64,000 nt of DNA from Caulobacter sp. X (GTDB taxonomy: Bacteria; Pseudomonadota; Alphaproteobacteria; Caulobacterales; Caulobacteraceae), in NCBI RefSeq assembly GCF_002742635.1, contig NZ_PEGF01000002.1, positions 310,001 to 374,000 of the forward strand. Reading direction: 5' to 3'. The notes below the pieces were generated by a model. The model saw only the letters and a program-made list of their open reading frames with translations, was not told where the DNA came from and ran no database searches. A program made the position numbers and the translations under genes. This document shows, piece after piece, positions 35,488 to 44,451 of the stretch (the stretch's first letter is position 1; each line of letters starts with the position of its first letter).

Positions 35488-37569
35488 TCAGAAGCTTACG
35501 CGGACCTTCGCCGTGACCGTGCGGGGCGCGCCGGGGGTGATCCAGACGTCGCTGTACGAGCTTTCGAGATAGTAGGTGTCAAACAGGTTCTCGACGTCGA
35601 GATGCAGCGAGACGGCCTTCGAAAGCCGGTAGGCGAGATTGGCGCGCACCGTCACGTAGTCGGGCAGCTTGAAGCCTGAATTGACGTCGTCGCCCGCGCG
35701 CTCGCCGGTATAGACCACGCCGCCGCCCAGTGTGACCGACCCCGGCTCTTCGCCGTTCGACCGCCAGTTGGCGTAGAGCGCGCCCGAGTGCAGGGGGATG
35801 TTGCTGAGGTGGCTGCCCACCATGTTGGCGCGGGTGTCGCGGGTGACCTCGGTGTCGGTATAGGCGTAGACGGCGGTGGCCGTGATCCCCTTCGGAAGCC
35901 GCAGGTTGGCCTCGACCTCCGCGCCCTGGCTCCGGGCGGCGCCGACCGGGATGAAGAAGCCGCTGTTGGCCGGGTCGTTGACCAGGATGTTCTCCTTGTC
36001 GATGCGGAACAGCGAGGCCGTGCCTGTCAGGCGGCCAGCAACGTCCCACTTCACGCCCGCTTCCCAGGCCTCGCCCTTCTCGGGCGGGAAGGCGCCGCCG
36101 GTCGCGTCCGCGCCTTGGTTGTAGCGGAACGACCGGCCCCAGCTGACATAGGCCGAAAAGCCCTCGCTCGGCGCCCACGTCAGGGCCGCGCGCGGCGAGG
36201 CCTGCGACGGCGATTGTCGGGTGACCGCGCCGTTGCGGTAATTGGTGTTGGTCTGGCGGATCCAGTCCTGGCGCAGGCCGACCAGCAGCGTGAACTGGCT
36301 GTTCAGGGTGACGAGGTCTTGCAGATAGAGGCTCTCGCCGCGCAGCTCTTCCAGGAGATTTTGGTTGATCGGCGCCACGGGCTTGGACTGGCCGTAGACC
36401 GGCTTGAAGATGTCGATCGCGTAGGGCGTCGCCGCCGTCGGGCTGAAGCGGTAGAAGATGCGGCGCTGCTCGTAGGAGAAGGCGTCCGCGCCGGCGCGGA
36501 GCTGGTGCTCAAGCCCGCCAAGGCGGCCGTCGAAACTGACCTCGACCCGGCCCGACAGGTCGTTCCAGGTATAGTCGTGGATCCGGAGCTGACGGCGCAG
36601 CTGGGTTCCGACCAGCGCGCTGTTATGGGTGGATTGGCCCCTGAACGAGCCGTCGCGGTACTGCACGCCGGCCTCGACCGCCACGCTGGGGCTGAAGTTG
36701 TAGGTGGTGGTCAGCTGGTGCTGGAGCGTCTTCTGGGTGATGTCGCCATCGTTCGGCTCGCCCAGGAAACGCTCCCGAGGCAGGGCCTTGCCGTTCCCGC
36801 CGACCGCGACCAGGCCGCGGTCATGCACGAAGTGCACGGTGTTGGCCTCCAGCTGATAGAGGAAGCGCAGATCGTCCGACGGCTTCCAGGCCAGCGATGG
36901 GGCCAGCAGCAGGCGGTCGCTGCCGACATAGTCGCGCCAACCGTCCGTATCCTGATAGACCGCGATCATTCGGGCCGAGACGCCGTGTCCCAGCGGGCCG
37001 CCCGCGTCGCCGACCACCCGCTTGGTGTCGAAACTGCCGTAGGAAAGCTCGCCCGAGGCTTGGGCGCTGTCCTGAGGCGCCTTGGTGACGATGTTGATCG
37101 AGCCGCCGGGCTCGCCCTTGCCAGAAAGCGCCGAGGCCGGCCCCTTGAGGACCTGGAAGCGCTCGACCGTGGCGACGTCGCGGCGGGCGTTGAAGCCGCG
37201 ATTGGCGGTGAAGCGGTTCACCAACAGGTCGGGCCCCTGGTTGATGTCGCCCGAGAAGCCGCGGATGGCATAGGCGTCCCAGGCGCCGCCGAAGCTGTTC
37301 TGGCGCGCCATGCCGCCCGCGAGATCGAAGATATCGGAGAGGTTGGTGATGCCGATGTCGGCGATCAGGGTCTCGTCCAGAACCCGCACGCTTTGCGGCA
37401 AGCGCAGGGGATCGACCACGATGCCGTTGATGCTGGCGCTGGCGGCCCGCGACCCCGTGACCACGACGCCTTCGACTTCGTCGTCTCTGGTCTGCGCATC
37501 GGCCATGTCACCGAAGGCGAACTGAGAGGCGCTGGCGCAGAGGGCGAACAGAAGGGCCTTGGACGTCAT
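35488..37569 (-). CDS. TonB-dependent siderophore/metallophore-type receptor, Zur-box linked
   Basis: The ATG at 37569 gives a signal peptide ending MADAQ; the frame is open for 24 more codons upstream but these are Arg/Pro-rich and not signal-like. The 693-residue protein has a TonB-box region (EGVVVTGSR), then the siderophore-receptor plug wording DPLRLPQSVRVLDETLIAD, AYAIRGF and VLKGPASALSGKGEPGGSINIVTK. The barrel ends TVTAKVRVSF. The plug class (FpvA/FhuA-like) fits uptake of a metal chelate. It is divergent from an ABC-2 exporter operon, and one Zur-type operator lies between them (86 bases from this start), so both are probably induced by zinc shortage. The ligand might be a zinc-binding metallophore; that is inference. 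Confidence 0.85.
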   Translation of the reverse strand: MTSKALLFALCASASQFAFGDMADAQTRDDEVEGVVVTGSRAASASINGIVVDPLRLPQSVRVLDETLIADIGITNLSDIFDLAGGMARQNSFGGAWDAYAIRGFSGDINQGPDLLVNRFTANRGFNARRDVATVERFQVLKGPASALSGKGEPGGSINIVTKAPQDSAQASGELSYGSFDTKRVVGDAGGPLGHGVSARMIAVYQDTDGWRDYVGSDRLLLAPSLAWKPSDDLRFLYQLEANTVHFVHDRGLVAVGGNGKALPRERFLGEPNDGDITQKTLQHQLTTTYNFSPSVAVEAGVQYRDGSFRGQSTHNSALVGTQLRRQLRIHDYTWNDLSGRVEVSFDGRLGGLEHQLRAGADAFSYEQRRIFYRFSPTAATPYAIDIFKPVYGQSKPVAPINQNLLEELRGESLYLQDLVTLNSQFTLLVGLRQDWIRQTNTNYRNGAVTRQSPSQASPRAALTWAPSEGFSAYVSWGRSFRYNQGADATGGAFPPEKGEAWEAGVKWDVAGRLTGTASLFRIDKENILVNDPANSGFFIPVGAARSQGAEVEANLRLPKGITATAVYAYTDTEVTRDTRANMVGSHLSNIPLHSGALYANWRSNGEEPGSVTLGGGVVYTGERAGDDVNSGFKLPDYVTVRANLAYRLSKAVSLHLDVENLFDTYYLESSYSDVWITPGAPRTVTAKVRVSF

Positions 37570-37647
37570 GCTGTGGGGTCTCGCTGGAGAACGGCGGTTT
37601 TGACGCGCCGGTCGATAGGCGAGGGGTTGCTCAGCGGTCAAGGTAAT

Positions 37648-37662
37648 TGTTACGGTATAACA
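37648..37662. promoter_or_regulatory. Zur-type operator 1
   Basis: TGTTA-CGGTA-TAACA has perfect 5-bp half-sites and is one of five copies of TGTTA-N5-TAAC[A/G] found only at promoters in this part of the window. It lies between the siderophore-type TBDR and the ABC operon. The motif closely resembles the Zur boxes known from alphaproteobacteria. Confidence 0.75.
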
Positions 37663-37709
37663 TCACCTGATTGCGGACCAGGCGCCGCGAGTGGCTTGAA
37701 GAGGTTGGC

Positions 37710-38444
37710 GTGGCGGCAAAGCGTGAAGGCAAGGCGATCGAGATTGAGGACCTCGTGGTCCGATATGGAGATCGCCAGGTGATCGATCATCTCTCGCTGA
37801 ACGTCGGAGCCGGAGAGGTGTACGGCCTGCTGGGCGGCAATGGCGCGGGCAAGTCCACGACCTTGCAGACGATTCTGGGATTTGTGTCGCCGACCTCCGG
37901 CCGCGTTCGCGTCGTTGGCGTCGATCCCGCGGCCGAGCCTGGCTTGGTCCGTCGCGCCATCGCCTACATCCCCGAGAACGTCGCGCTCTACGATCATCTG
38001 AGCGCCCGCGAGAACGTCGATTATTTCCTGCGCTTGGCGGGGCTTCGACCCGAACCGGGCGAGATGGAGACGGCGTTCCGGACTGTCGGCTTGGCCGAGG
38101 AGGCCTGGAGCCGCCCCGTCTCGGGCTTCTCCAAAGGCATGCGGCAGAAGACGGCCATCGCCCTGGCGCTTCTGCGCCGCGCCTCGGTTCTGTTGCTTGA
38201 TGAGCCGACCTCGGGTCTTGATCCGGGGGCGACCGCGGATTTCAACGCTCTGGTGTCGCGCCTGCGCGGGGAGGGCGCGGCGATCCTGATCGTCACCCAC
38301 GACCTGATCGGCGCCGCCGACATCGCCGACCGTATCGGCTTCCTGGAAAAGGGGCGCATCAGCGATGAGATGGTCGCCGAAGGGGCCGACCGTTTCGACC
38401 TGCGCGCGCTGCACGACCGCTTCGCGAGGGTGCGGGCGGCATGA
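37710..38444 (+). CDS. ABC transporter ATP-binding protein
   Basis: GTG at 37710 is chosen because GAAGAGG precedes it; a TTG 39 bases upstream is open but lies inside the promoter region. The 244-residue protein has Walker A (GGNGAGKST), the Q-loop region (YIPENVALYDHLSARENV), signature SGFSKGMRQK, Walker B (VLLLDEP) and the His switch (IVTHD). It resembles the CcmA/NatA/NosF class that works with ABC-2 permeases. Its stop overlaps the start of the first permease by 4 bases. With the Zur-type box 48 bases upstream, the ABC system probably belongs to the zinc-starvation response. Export of a metallophore or assembly of an envelope protein are possible roles. Confidence 0.9.
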   Translation: MAAKREGKAIEIEDLVVRYGDRQVIDHLSLNVGAGEVYGLLGGNGAGKSTTLQTILGFVSPTSGRVRVVGVDPAAEPGLVRRAIAYIPENVALYDHLSARENVDYFLRLAGLRPEPGEMETAFRTVGLAEEAWSRPVSGFSKGMRQKTAIALALLRRASVLLLDEPTSGLDPGATADFNALVSRLRGEGAAILIVTHDLIGAADIADRIGFLEKGRISDEMVAEGADRFDLRALHDRFARVRAA

Positions 38445-39889
38445 GCGTGATCCTTTCGGTGGCGCATAATGAGCTGCGCCACCTCGTTCGCAGCCGCGTG
38501 GCGCTCACGGGCCTGATCCTGGTCGCCTTGCTGACCTTCGCCGCGGCCCTGACCTCCAGAGCTTACCAGGCCGACCAGGCGGCGCTTCGCGAGCGCCTTC
38601 AGCACGCGGCCGATCAGGACTTCGCGGCCCAGCCTAACCGACACCCTCATCGCGTCGTCCACTTTGGCCACTTCGCGATCAGGCCCGCCAGCGGCCTGGC
38701 CGCGATGGATCCGGGCGTCGAGGCCTACACCGGGAACATGATCTTCCTCGAAGGGCACCGGCAGAACAGCGCCAATTTCGGCGACGCGCGGCAATCCTCG
38801 CTGCTGGTGCGGTTCGGCCAGCTTTCGCCCGCCTTGGTCCTCCAGGTGATCGCGCCGCTGCTGCTGGTCTTCATCGGCGCGGGCATGGTGGCCGGAGAGC
38901 GCGAACGCGGAACCTTGCGACAGTCGCTTCTGGCGGGTGTGTCCGGCGGCGCGTTGCTGGCCGGCAAGGGCCTGGCGCTGGGCGCGGCCGCCCTGGCCAT
39001 TTCGTCGCCGGCCTTCGCCCTCTTGCTGTGGCTGGCCGTTTCCGGCGGGGCTCGACTGTCCGCGGTTCTTTTGAGCGCCGGCGGATATCTCGCCTATCTG
39101 GCGGTCTGGACGCTTGTGATCATCGCGGTCTCGGCCACCGCGCGTCGCAGCCGCTCGGCTCTGATCGCCTTGGTCGGAGCCTGGACCTTCGCCGTGGTGC
39201 TGACGCCCCGCATCTCGCCGGAGCTCGCCGCCAGCCTGGCGCCGCTGCCGACGCGCGTCGAGACCGATATCGCCGTGCAGCGCGACCTGCGCGCCATGGG
39301 CGACAGCCACAATCCGAACGATCCCTATTTCGCGGCCTTCAAACAAAAGACCTTGAAGGCCTACGGCGTCGCCCGGGTCGAGGACCTGCCGGTCAATTAT
39401 CGTGGCCTGCTGGCGGTGGAGGGCGAGAAGCTGACCTCGAGCCTCTTCAATCGCTATTCCAACCAGGCCTTCGCGGCCATGGAGGCGCAGGGGCGCCTGA
39501 TGGACGCCCTGGCGGTGATCAGCCCGACGATGGCGATCCGGCGTCTTTCCATGACTCTTTCGGAGACCGATCTCTTCGCCTATCGCCGGTTCCTCGAGCA
39601 GGCCGAAGCCTATCGTTACGATCTCGTCCAGCGGCTCAACCGTCTGCAGGCGACAGCGGTGACGGCCGCCGATGACGCCGACAAGAGCAAGAGCGCGGCC
39701 GCCGAAGCCCGAAGCCGCATCTCGGCCGACCATTGGCGGGCCATGCCGCACTTCAATCCCGTCCGTCCCTCGGCGGCGGATGTCGTCAGCCGCGCCGCGC
39801 CGGCGTTCCTCGTCCTGCTGGCTTGGCTCGCGGCCGCGGCCTTTTTCGTCACGCGCGCGGGTCGCCGCCTGAACGGGAGCGCCGCATGA
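38441..39889 (+). CDS. ABC-2 permease with DUF3526-type layout (1)
   Basis: This 482-residue membrane protein has an N-terminal transmembrane helix (about residues 17-36) and then a roughly 120-residue periplasmic section with the family-typical AAMDPGVEAYTGNMIFLEGHRQN. Several helices (about 135-265), a second long soluble section (about 270-445) and a last helix near the C-terminus follow. The layout is that of ABC-2/NosY-type permeases of the DUF3526 group. The first soluble part has a His cluster (NRHPHRVVHFGHF), interesting for a metal-linked system but partly common to the family. It overlaps both neighbours by 4 bases, so the three genes are translationally coupled. Confidence 0.85.
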   Translation: MSVILSVAHNELRHLVRSRVALTGLILVALLTFAAALTSRAYQADQAALRERLQHAADQDFAAQPNRHPHRVVHFGHFAIRPASGLAAMDPGVEAYTGNMIFLEGHRQNSANFGDARQSSLLVRFGQLSPALVLQVIAPLLLVFIGAGMVAGERERGTLRQSLLAGVSGGALLAGKGLALGAAALAISSPAFALLLWLAVSGGARLSAVLLSAGGYLAYLAVWTLVIIAVSATARRSRSALIALVGAWTFAVVLTPRISPELAASLAPLPTRVETDIAVQRDLRAMGDSHNPNDPYFAAFKQKTLKAYGVARVEDLPVNYRGLLAVEGEKLTSSLFNRYSNQAFAAMEAQGRLMDALAVISPTMAIRRLSMTLSETDLFAYRRFLEQAEAYRYDLVQRLNRLQATAVTAADDADKSKSAAAEARSRISADHWRAMPHFNPVRPSAADVVSRAAPAFLVLLAWLAAAAFFVTRAGRRLNGSAA

Positions 39890-41253
39890 ACAGTCTCCTT
39901 CGAGAAGTCCGTTTCCTGCTGAGCCTTCGCTCGGTTGTTCTGGCGATCTGTTGCCTCTTCCTGCTGACCGCCGTGTCGGTCGGCGCGGGTTTGGCCGAAA
40001 TCGCGCGACAGCGGGCGACCATCGCCCGCATAGAGCCGCAACAGAAGGCCGATGTCGCGGCGGTCGCGGCGTGGGCGTCGAAGGGACGGGATCCAGGCGA
40101 CGCGGCCTACTACACCTTCCATGCGACCTGGGATCCGCCGTCGGATCTGGCGTTCGCGGCGATCGGCACACGGGATGTCTCGCCGTATGTGTTGCGGGTG
40201 CGCGCCCTGGGCCTTGAGGCCCAGCTCTACGAGGGCGAGATCGGCAATCCCGAAGCGGCCCTTCCTGGGCGTTTCGACTTCGCCTTCGTGCTGGTCTATC
40301 TGGCTCCGCTATTCGTCATCCTGCTTTTCCATGATCTGCGCTCGGGCGAGCGCGAGGCCGGGCGCCTTCGCGCCTTGGAGGCCTCGGTCGGATCGACGTT
40401 CGAACTCTGGGGCGCCCGCGTCGCGGTGCGCGCGGCCGGCCTGTTCCTCGCCCTGGCCATTCCCTTCCTCGTGGGGGCCGCCTTGGCCGGAACCGCGCCC
40501 TGGAAGATCGGCGCTGTCTTGGCCGTAGTGCTCGCCTATCTGGCGTTCTGGATCGTGCTGTGTCTCGTCGTAGCGCGGGCGGCGCGCAGTTCGCTTGCCA
40601 ACGCCATGACGCTGGCGGCCGCCTGGATGACCCTGACCTTGATCATCCCCGCGATCGGCCATATCGCGATCAACAGCGCCGTACCGCTGCAGCAAGGCAT
40701 GGAGCTTGGCGTCAAGCAGCGCACCGCCGTCCACCGCGCCTGGGACATTCCCAAGTCGGAAACCATGGACGCCTTCTTCCGCACCCATCCGGAGTGGAAG
40801 GACACCGCGCCGCTGACGGAGGCCTTCCATTGGAAGTGGTACTTCGCCTTCCATCAGGTCGGCGACGAAACCGCTGGCGACCTGGCGCGCCGCTACCATG
40901 ACGGCGTTCTGGAGCGGGCCGCCTGGAGCGAGCGGCTCGGACTGGTCACGCCCGGCGTCGCCACGCAACTGGCGCTTCACCGTCTGGCCGCCACCGACCC
41001 GGCCGCCCAGATCGCCTATCAAGATAGAATTCGGGCGTTCCACGGCCAGTTGGGCGGCTTCTACTATCCCTATCTTTTCAGGGACAAGCCGTTCGACCGC
41101 GCCGATTTCGACCGCGCCCCGGCGTTCCAGCCGGCCTTCGACGCGGGAACTTGGCCTGGGCTGTTGCTTGCCGGCGTGATTGTGATGACGAGCCTGGTGG
41201 CCGGCTTTGGCTGGCTGCGATCCAAAGCGGCCTCGGCTTGGCGCTCGCTCTAA
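39886..41253 (+). CDS. ABC-2 permease with DUF3526-type layout (2)
   Basis: The ATG at 39886 overlaps the previous TGA. The 455-residue protein has the same plan as the preceding permease: N-terminal helix (about residues 18-36), a soluble part with PYVLRVRALGLEAQLYEGEIGNPEAA, helices from about 125 to 270, a long soluble part, and a final helix near 430. The two probably form a heterodimeric channel with the ATPase. The soluble part contains HPEWKDTAPLTEAFHWKWYFAFHQ, typical of DUF3526 permeases near TBDR genes. Substrate unknown. Confidence 0.83.
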   Translation: MNSLLREVRFLLSLRSVVLAICCLFLLTAVSVGAGLAEIARQRATIARIEPQQKADVAAVAAWASKGRDPGDAAYYTFHATWDPPSDLAFAAIGTRDVSPYVLRVRALGLEAQLYEGEIGNPEAALPGRFDFAFVLVYLAPLFVILLFHDLRSGEREAGRLRALEASVGSTFELWGARVAVRAAGLFLALAIPFLVGAALAGTAPWKIGAVLAVVLAYLAFWIVLCLVVARAARSSLANAMTLAAAWMTLTLIIPAIGHIAINSAVPLQQGMELGVKQRTAVHRAWDIPKSETMDAFFRTHPEWKDTAPLTEAFHWKWYFAFHQVGDETAGDLARRYHDGVLERAAWSERLGLVTPGVATQLALHRLAATDPAAQIAYQDRIRAFHGQLGGFYYPYLFRDKPFDRADFDRAPAFQPAFDAGTWPGLLLAGVIVMTSLVAGFGWLRSKAASAWRSL

Positions 41254-41411
41254 TCGCGCGGGTTGCTATGTGAGCGGGGAGACGCCTGCGGAGCGTCGCG
41301 CGGACTTGCGCGCGGCGGGACGCGAGCCCTCCGGTCACGCTCAAAGGCGTGCCTCAAGAGAGGGGGGGAAGGTGGGGGCAATCGCAAACCGCCGCCGATC
41401 CGCACGAAGAA

Positions 41412-41434
41412 ACGCCGCGCTCACTGCGCGGCGT
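41412..41434 (+). terminator. Terminator-like hairpin after ABC operon
   Basis: ACGCCGCGC-tcact-GCGCGGCGT is a perfect 9-bp stem followed by CTGTC, 159 bases past the last permease stop. The 41254-41411 stretch before it shows no gene. Confidence 0.5.
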
Positions 41435-41548
41435 CTGTCAGCCCAATAGCGAAAGTGGCGTCGCCGCGTCTCAGGTGACGCTGGAGCTTCGCGGGCGCTG
41501 CGCCGACTATCGAGCCTGGCGGCGCTCGTAAGGCGGCCTTGGGCCAAA

Positions 41549-41579
41549 CTCCAGCCGGCGTTGCGGACGCCGGCTGGAG
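41549..41579 (-). terminator. Strong terminator hairpin after ZnuD/ZnuK-like TBDR
   Basis: CTCCAGCCGGCGT-tgcgg-ACGCCGGCTGGAG is a perfect 13-bp stem with a 5-base loop, 14 bases past the TBDR stop. On the minus strand it is followed by TTTGGCCC, a short T-run. Confidence 0.75.
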
Positions 41580-41592
41580 AGGAGGCTTGCAG

Positions 41593-43590
41593 TTAGAACT
41601 TGGCGCTCAGCACCAGGCGCACGTCGCGGCCCGGCATGATCACTTCGTCCTTGTTCAGGGCCGTGGCGTTGCGGATCGTCTCGTCGGCGAGGTTGTGTCC
41701 GACCAGCATCAGCGAGAGGCCCGGCTTTTCCTTGAACGGCTTCCACCGCACCTGGGCGTCGACCGAGGTGTAGCCGTCGGTCTCCGCGTCGGCGACGCCG
41801 ACATGGTCCTGCTTGGAGACGGCCAGCACCAGGAAGCTGGCGTCGATCACGCCATTGTCCCAGTCCAGACCGCCGCCGAAGCGGCCCGGCTGGATGCGGG
41901 GAACATTGCCGCCGCCGCCCGTGAACTTGGCGCGGACATAGTCGCCCAGCACCTGGCCCGACAGCTTGCCGCCGCCCACCGTGGTCAGCGGGAAGAAGGC
42001 CTTGGCCTCGACGCCCCAGAACTTGGCGTCGCGCTGGCCGTAGTTGAGCTCCTTGAGTTCGCCCTCGCCGCCGATCTCGCAGACGCCGTCCTCGTCGCAC
42101 ATCCGACCCGTCAGGGCGCCGTAGATGTAGTTGTCGAACCGCGCGCCCCAGACCGAGGCTTCGATGCGGCCCTCCGAGCCGATCTTGTAGCGGGCGGTCG
42201 CCTCGAGCGAGTTGGCCCGCTCGATCTTCAGGTTCGGGTCGCCCGTCTCATAGGTCAGCGGGCCGTCGTGCGGGCCGATGGCGAAGAGCTCGGTCTGGGC
42301 CGGGGCCCGCGCGGCCGAGGCGGCGGTCAGGCCCAGGCGCAGGGCCTCGGTGGCCTGATAGCTGAAACCGGCGGACACGCTGATCGGCGTGTAGGTCTTG
42401 CGGGTCTCGACGCCCGAAGCCGGCGTGCCGTCGATGCGGACATGCTCGATGCGCGCCGCGCCCTGGAAGTCGAGCGGCCCGACTGGCGCCTCGACAAAGG
42501 CGAAGCCCGCGGTGCTGACGGTGTGGGTCGGGAGCAGATAGTCGGCGCCTTCGCCCAAGGCGCTGAACTTGCGGTCCTGGAGCTGGACGCCCAAGGCCGA
42601 GGCCGACAGGAAGCCGGTCTGGCCAAACAGCGCCTCGGCGCGGCCGTCCCATTCCTTGTTGTTGAAGGTCGAGAGCGCCTCGCCGGTCGACGGGTCGATC
42701 TCGCTGTGGGTATAGTCGGCGTAGCCGGCGTCGACGTTGAGGCGCTGAAGCACCCCGTCGCCGAACTTGAACGAGCCGCTGAACGCGCCCTTGTCCTGCT
42801 TCATGTTGATGAAGGTGTCCTCGGCGGGGATACCGTAGCGGGCCTTGTAGTGCGTGCCGCTGGCGCCGACGCGGCTGTCGTCGCCGAAGAAGTACGACGC
42901 GCCCCCCGAATAGCCGTTGCCGTGGAACCAGGAGTTGGACTGCTTGCCTTCCGGCGTGTCGTAGTCGCTGGAGCGGCGGCCGAAGCCGTCGAGGTGGAAG
43001 GCGACTGGACCCTGCCCGGCGTCGATGCTGACCGTACCTTCGCCGGTGTCGGCGCTCGAGCCATAAGCGGCCGTGGCTTCGCCGCCGATGCCTTGGATGG
43101 GCTTCAGGGGGATGCGGTTGTTGATGACGTTGACCACGCCACCGATCGCCTGGCTGCCATAGCGCAGGGTGGCCGCGCCGCGCACGACCTCGATGCTCTG
43201 GGCGGCGAGGGGATCGATCGGCACGCCGTGGTCGGGACCGACGTCCGAAACGTCCGAGCTCGAAAGACCGTTTTCGGCCAGCTTGACGCGTTGGGCGTCC
43301 ATGCCGCGGATCACCGGGCGGCTGGCGCCGGCGGCGAAGCCCGTACCGGCCACGCCAGGCACATTACGCAGGGCGTCGCCGAGGCTGGCGCCGCCGTTGG
43401 CCAGCACCTGATCGCGGCGAACCTGCTCGACGATGGTGGCGAACCGGTCCGGATCGCCCTGCAGCGGCGAGGCGGTGATGATCACTTCCGAGACCGTGGA
43501 ATGGCCCAGATCCTGGGCCTGGACGCCGCCGGCGCAAGCCAGCAAGACACCGGCGCCGGACGCCGATAGCAACATTGAACGCAGCCGCAT
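41593..43590 (-). CDS. znuK: TonB-dependent zinc-type receptor (ZnuD/ZnuK-like)
   Basis: This 665-residue protein starts after GCGGAGATT and has a signal peptide ending VQAQ. Its plug is distinctive: RVKLAENGLSSSDVSDVGPD followed by HGVPIDPLAAQSIEVVRGAATLRYGSQAIGGVVN. The SPDH/GPDH-type segment and RGxATLRYGxxAIGG wording are those of ZnuD of Neisseria and the Caulobacter ZnuK group, which import zinc. The barrel includes ELFAIGPHDGPLTYETGDPNLKIERANSLE and ends VRLVLSAKF. A Zur-type operator lies 37-51 bases upstream of the start, overlapping the likely -10 region (GATATAAC on the minus strand). The call is based on motif resemblance and operator context; related receptors for other metals exist. 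Confidence 0.82.
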   Translation of the reverse strand: MRLRSMLLSASGAGVLLACAGGVQAQDLGHSTVSEVIITASPLQGDPDRFATIVEQVRRDQVLANGGASLGDALRNVPGVAGTGFAAGASRPVIRGMDAQRVKLAENGLSSSDVSDVGPDHGVPIDPLAAQSIEVVRGAATLRYGSQAIGGVVNVINNRIPLKPIQGIGGEATAAYGSSADTGEGTVSIDAGQGPVAFHLDGFGRRSSDYDTPEGKQSNSWFHGNGYSGGASYFFGDDSRVGASGTHYKARYGIPAEDTFINMKQDKGAFSGSFKFGDGVLQRLNVDAGYADYTHSEIDPSTGEALSTFNNKEWDGRAEALFGQTGFLSASALGVQLQDRKFSALGEGADYLLPTHTVSTAGFAFVEAPVGPLDFQGAARIEHVRIDGTPASGVETRKTYTPISVSAGFSYQATEALRLGLTAASAARAPAQTELFAIGPHDGPLTYETGDPNLKIERANSLEATARYKIGSEGRIEASVWGARFDNYIYGALTGRMCDEDGVCEIGGEGELKELNYGQRDAKFWGVEAKAFFPLTTVGGGKLSGQVLGDYVRAKFTGGGGNVPRIQPGRFGGGLDWDNGVIDASFLVLAVSKQDHVGVADAETDGYTSVDAQVRWKPFKEKPGLSLMLVGHNLADETIRNATALNKDEVIMPGRDVRLVLSAKF

Positions 43591-43626
43591 TGGCCAATCT
43601 CCGCAAAACCTAGCTTGACCTGATTA

Positions 43627-43641
43627 TGTTATATCGTAACG
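43627..43641. promoter_or_regulatory. Zur-type operator 2 (divergent)
   Basis: TGTTA-TATCG-TAACG keeps GTTA/TAAC half-sites and lies between the ZnuK-like receptor and the long ABC/DUF3299/peptidase operon. Likely -10 elements for both directions fall within it, so one bound Zur dimer could silence both. Confidence 0.8.
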
Positions 43642-43662
43642 TTGTCTAGCCCCCTTTTCACG

Positions 43663-44451
43663 ATGGCGGCGGGAGTAGCGGACTTGGCGTTGCGATTGCG
43701 ACATTTCGGCAACGAGGAGCAGAGGCGGGCGGTGGCCGCCTTGCAGCGCCAGGTCTGGCTGCAGGTGGTGGCGCGGTTCGAGGTCTTGCGAGACGAGGCG
43801 GGCCTGCGTCAGTCAGACCTTGCCAGGGCGCTGGGCGTCTCACGGCCCCAGATCCACGAATGGCTCTCCGATCCGGCCAATATGACCCTGAAGGCCGCTA
43901 GCCGTTTGATGCTCGCCATGGACGCGCAACTGACCTGCGCGCTTATCGACCAGCGCGACGCGGCCGGGCCGCCGGCGCCTGGACCGGCCCGCTTGATGCT
44001 GCTTCTGGCGGGGATCGCGGCCTTCTTCGTTCTCGGCGGCGAGCCGGTGATGGCCGCCCCGGCGTCAAATCTGCGTGTCCTGGCGCATCCCGAAGTCGTG
44101 GCGCGGATGGATGGGCCGGCTGTGGCGCTGTTCTGGCGCGCTGACTGCGGGCCGTGCCTGTTGGAACTGAAAGGGCTCGCGGCGCTCCGAGCCGCCGCCG
44201 CGCCGGTCAAGATCTACACCGTCGCGCTGGATGCTCCGCCAGTGGCGAAGCAGCGTTTGGAGACACTGGGTGTCGACCAAGGCTTGGCCCTGGCGACGTT
44301 GGATGCGCCCGAGGCGGTCCTAGCGGCCTATTCAGAGGGCGCGCCGCGTCTGCCGCTCGCGGTGGCGATCGCGCGGACGGGCGAGATCTGCGCGCGCCAT
44401 GTCGGGCTCCTGGGGACCGATCGGGTTAGGGCGTGGGCGAGATCATGCTGA
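43663..44451 (+). CDS. HTH (XRE-type) - transmembrane - thioredoxin-like fusion protein
   Basis: The 262-residue chain has three parts. Residues 1-100 are cytoplasmic-looking and contain an XRE-type helix-turn-helix (RQSDLARALGVSRPQIHEWL at 49-68, then TLKAASRLMLAMDAQL). Residues 111-131 are a single hydrophobic segment. Residues 135-262 are thioredoxin/TlpA-like, with FWRADCGPC (Cys162, Cys165) and a cis-Pro-like RLPLA (Pro231). The implied topology is N-in, C-out: a DNA-binding domain inside and a redox domain in the periplasm. It heads the Zur-box operon and overlaps the next gene by 7 bases. A TTG start at 43642 would place the start right at the operator; I prefer ATG 43663, though it has no ribosome site and may be read from a very short leader. 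Function unknown. Confidence 0.8.
   Translation: MAAGVADLALRLRHFGNEEQRRAVAALQRQVWLQVVARFEVLRDEAGLRQSDLARALGVSRPQIHEWLSDPANMTLKAASRLMLAMDAQLTCALIDQRDAAGPPAPGPARLMLLLAGIAAFFVLGGEPVMAAPASNLRVLAHPEVVARMDGPAVALFWRADCGPCLLELKGLAALRAAAAPVKIYTVALDAPPVAKQRLETLGVDQGLALATLDAPEAVLAAYSEGAPRLPLAVAIARTGEICARHVGLLGTDRVRAWARSC

Noticed and set aside
35465..35489. Considered a firm terminator for the siderophore-type TBDR
   Set aside because: Stem is only 7 bp, overlaps the stop codon and has no T-run, so it is listed only as a weak signal.
35788..37782. Long plus-strand open frame opposite the siderophore-type TBDR
   Set aside because: Mirror frame; it would also run through the Zur-type operator and the divergent promoter.
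41539..43569. Long plus-strand open frame opposite the ZnuK-like TBDR
   Set aside because: Mirror frame with Val/Ala/Gly/Asp-rich composition; minus-strand receptor motifs are unambiguous.
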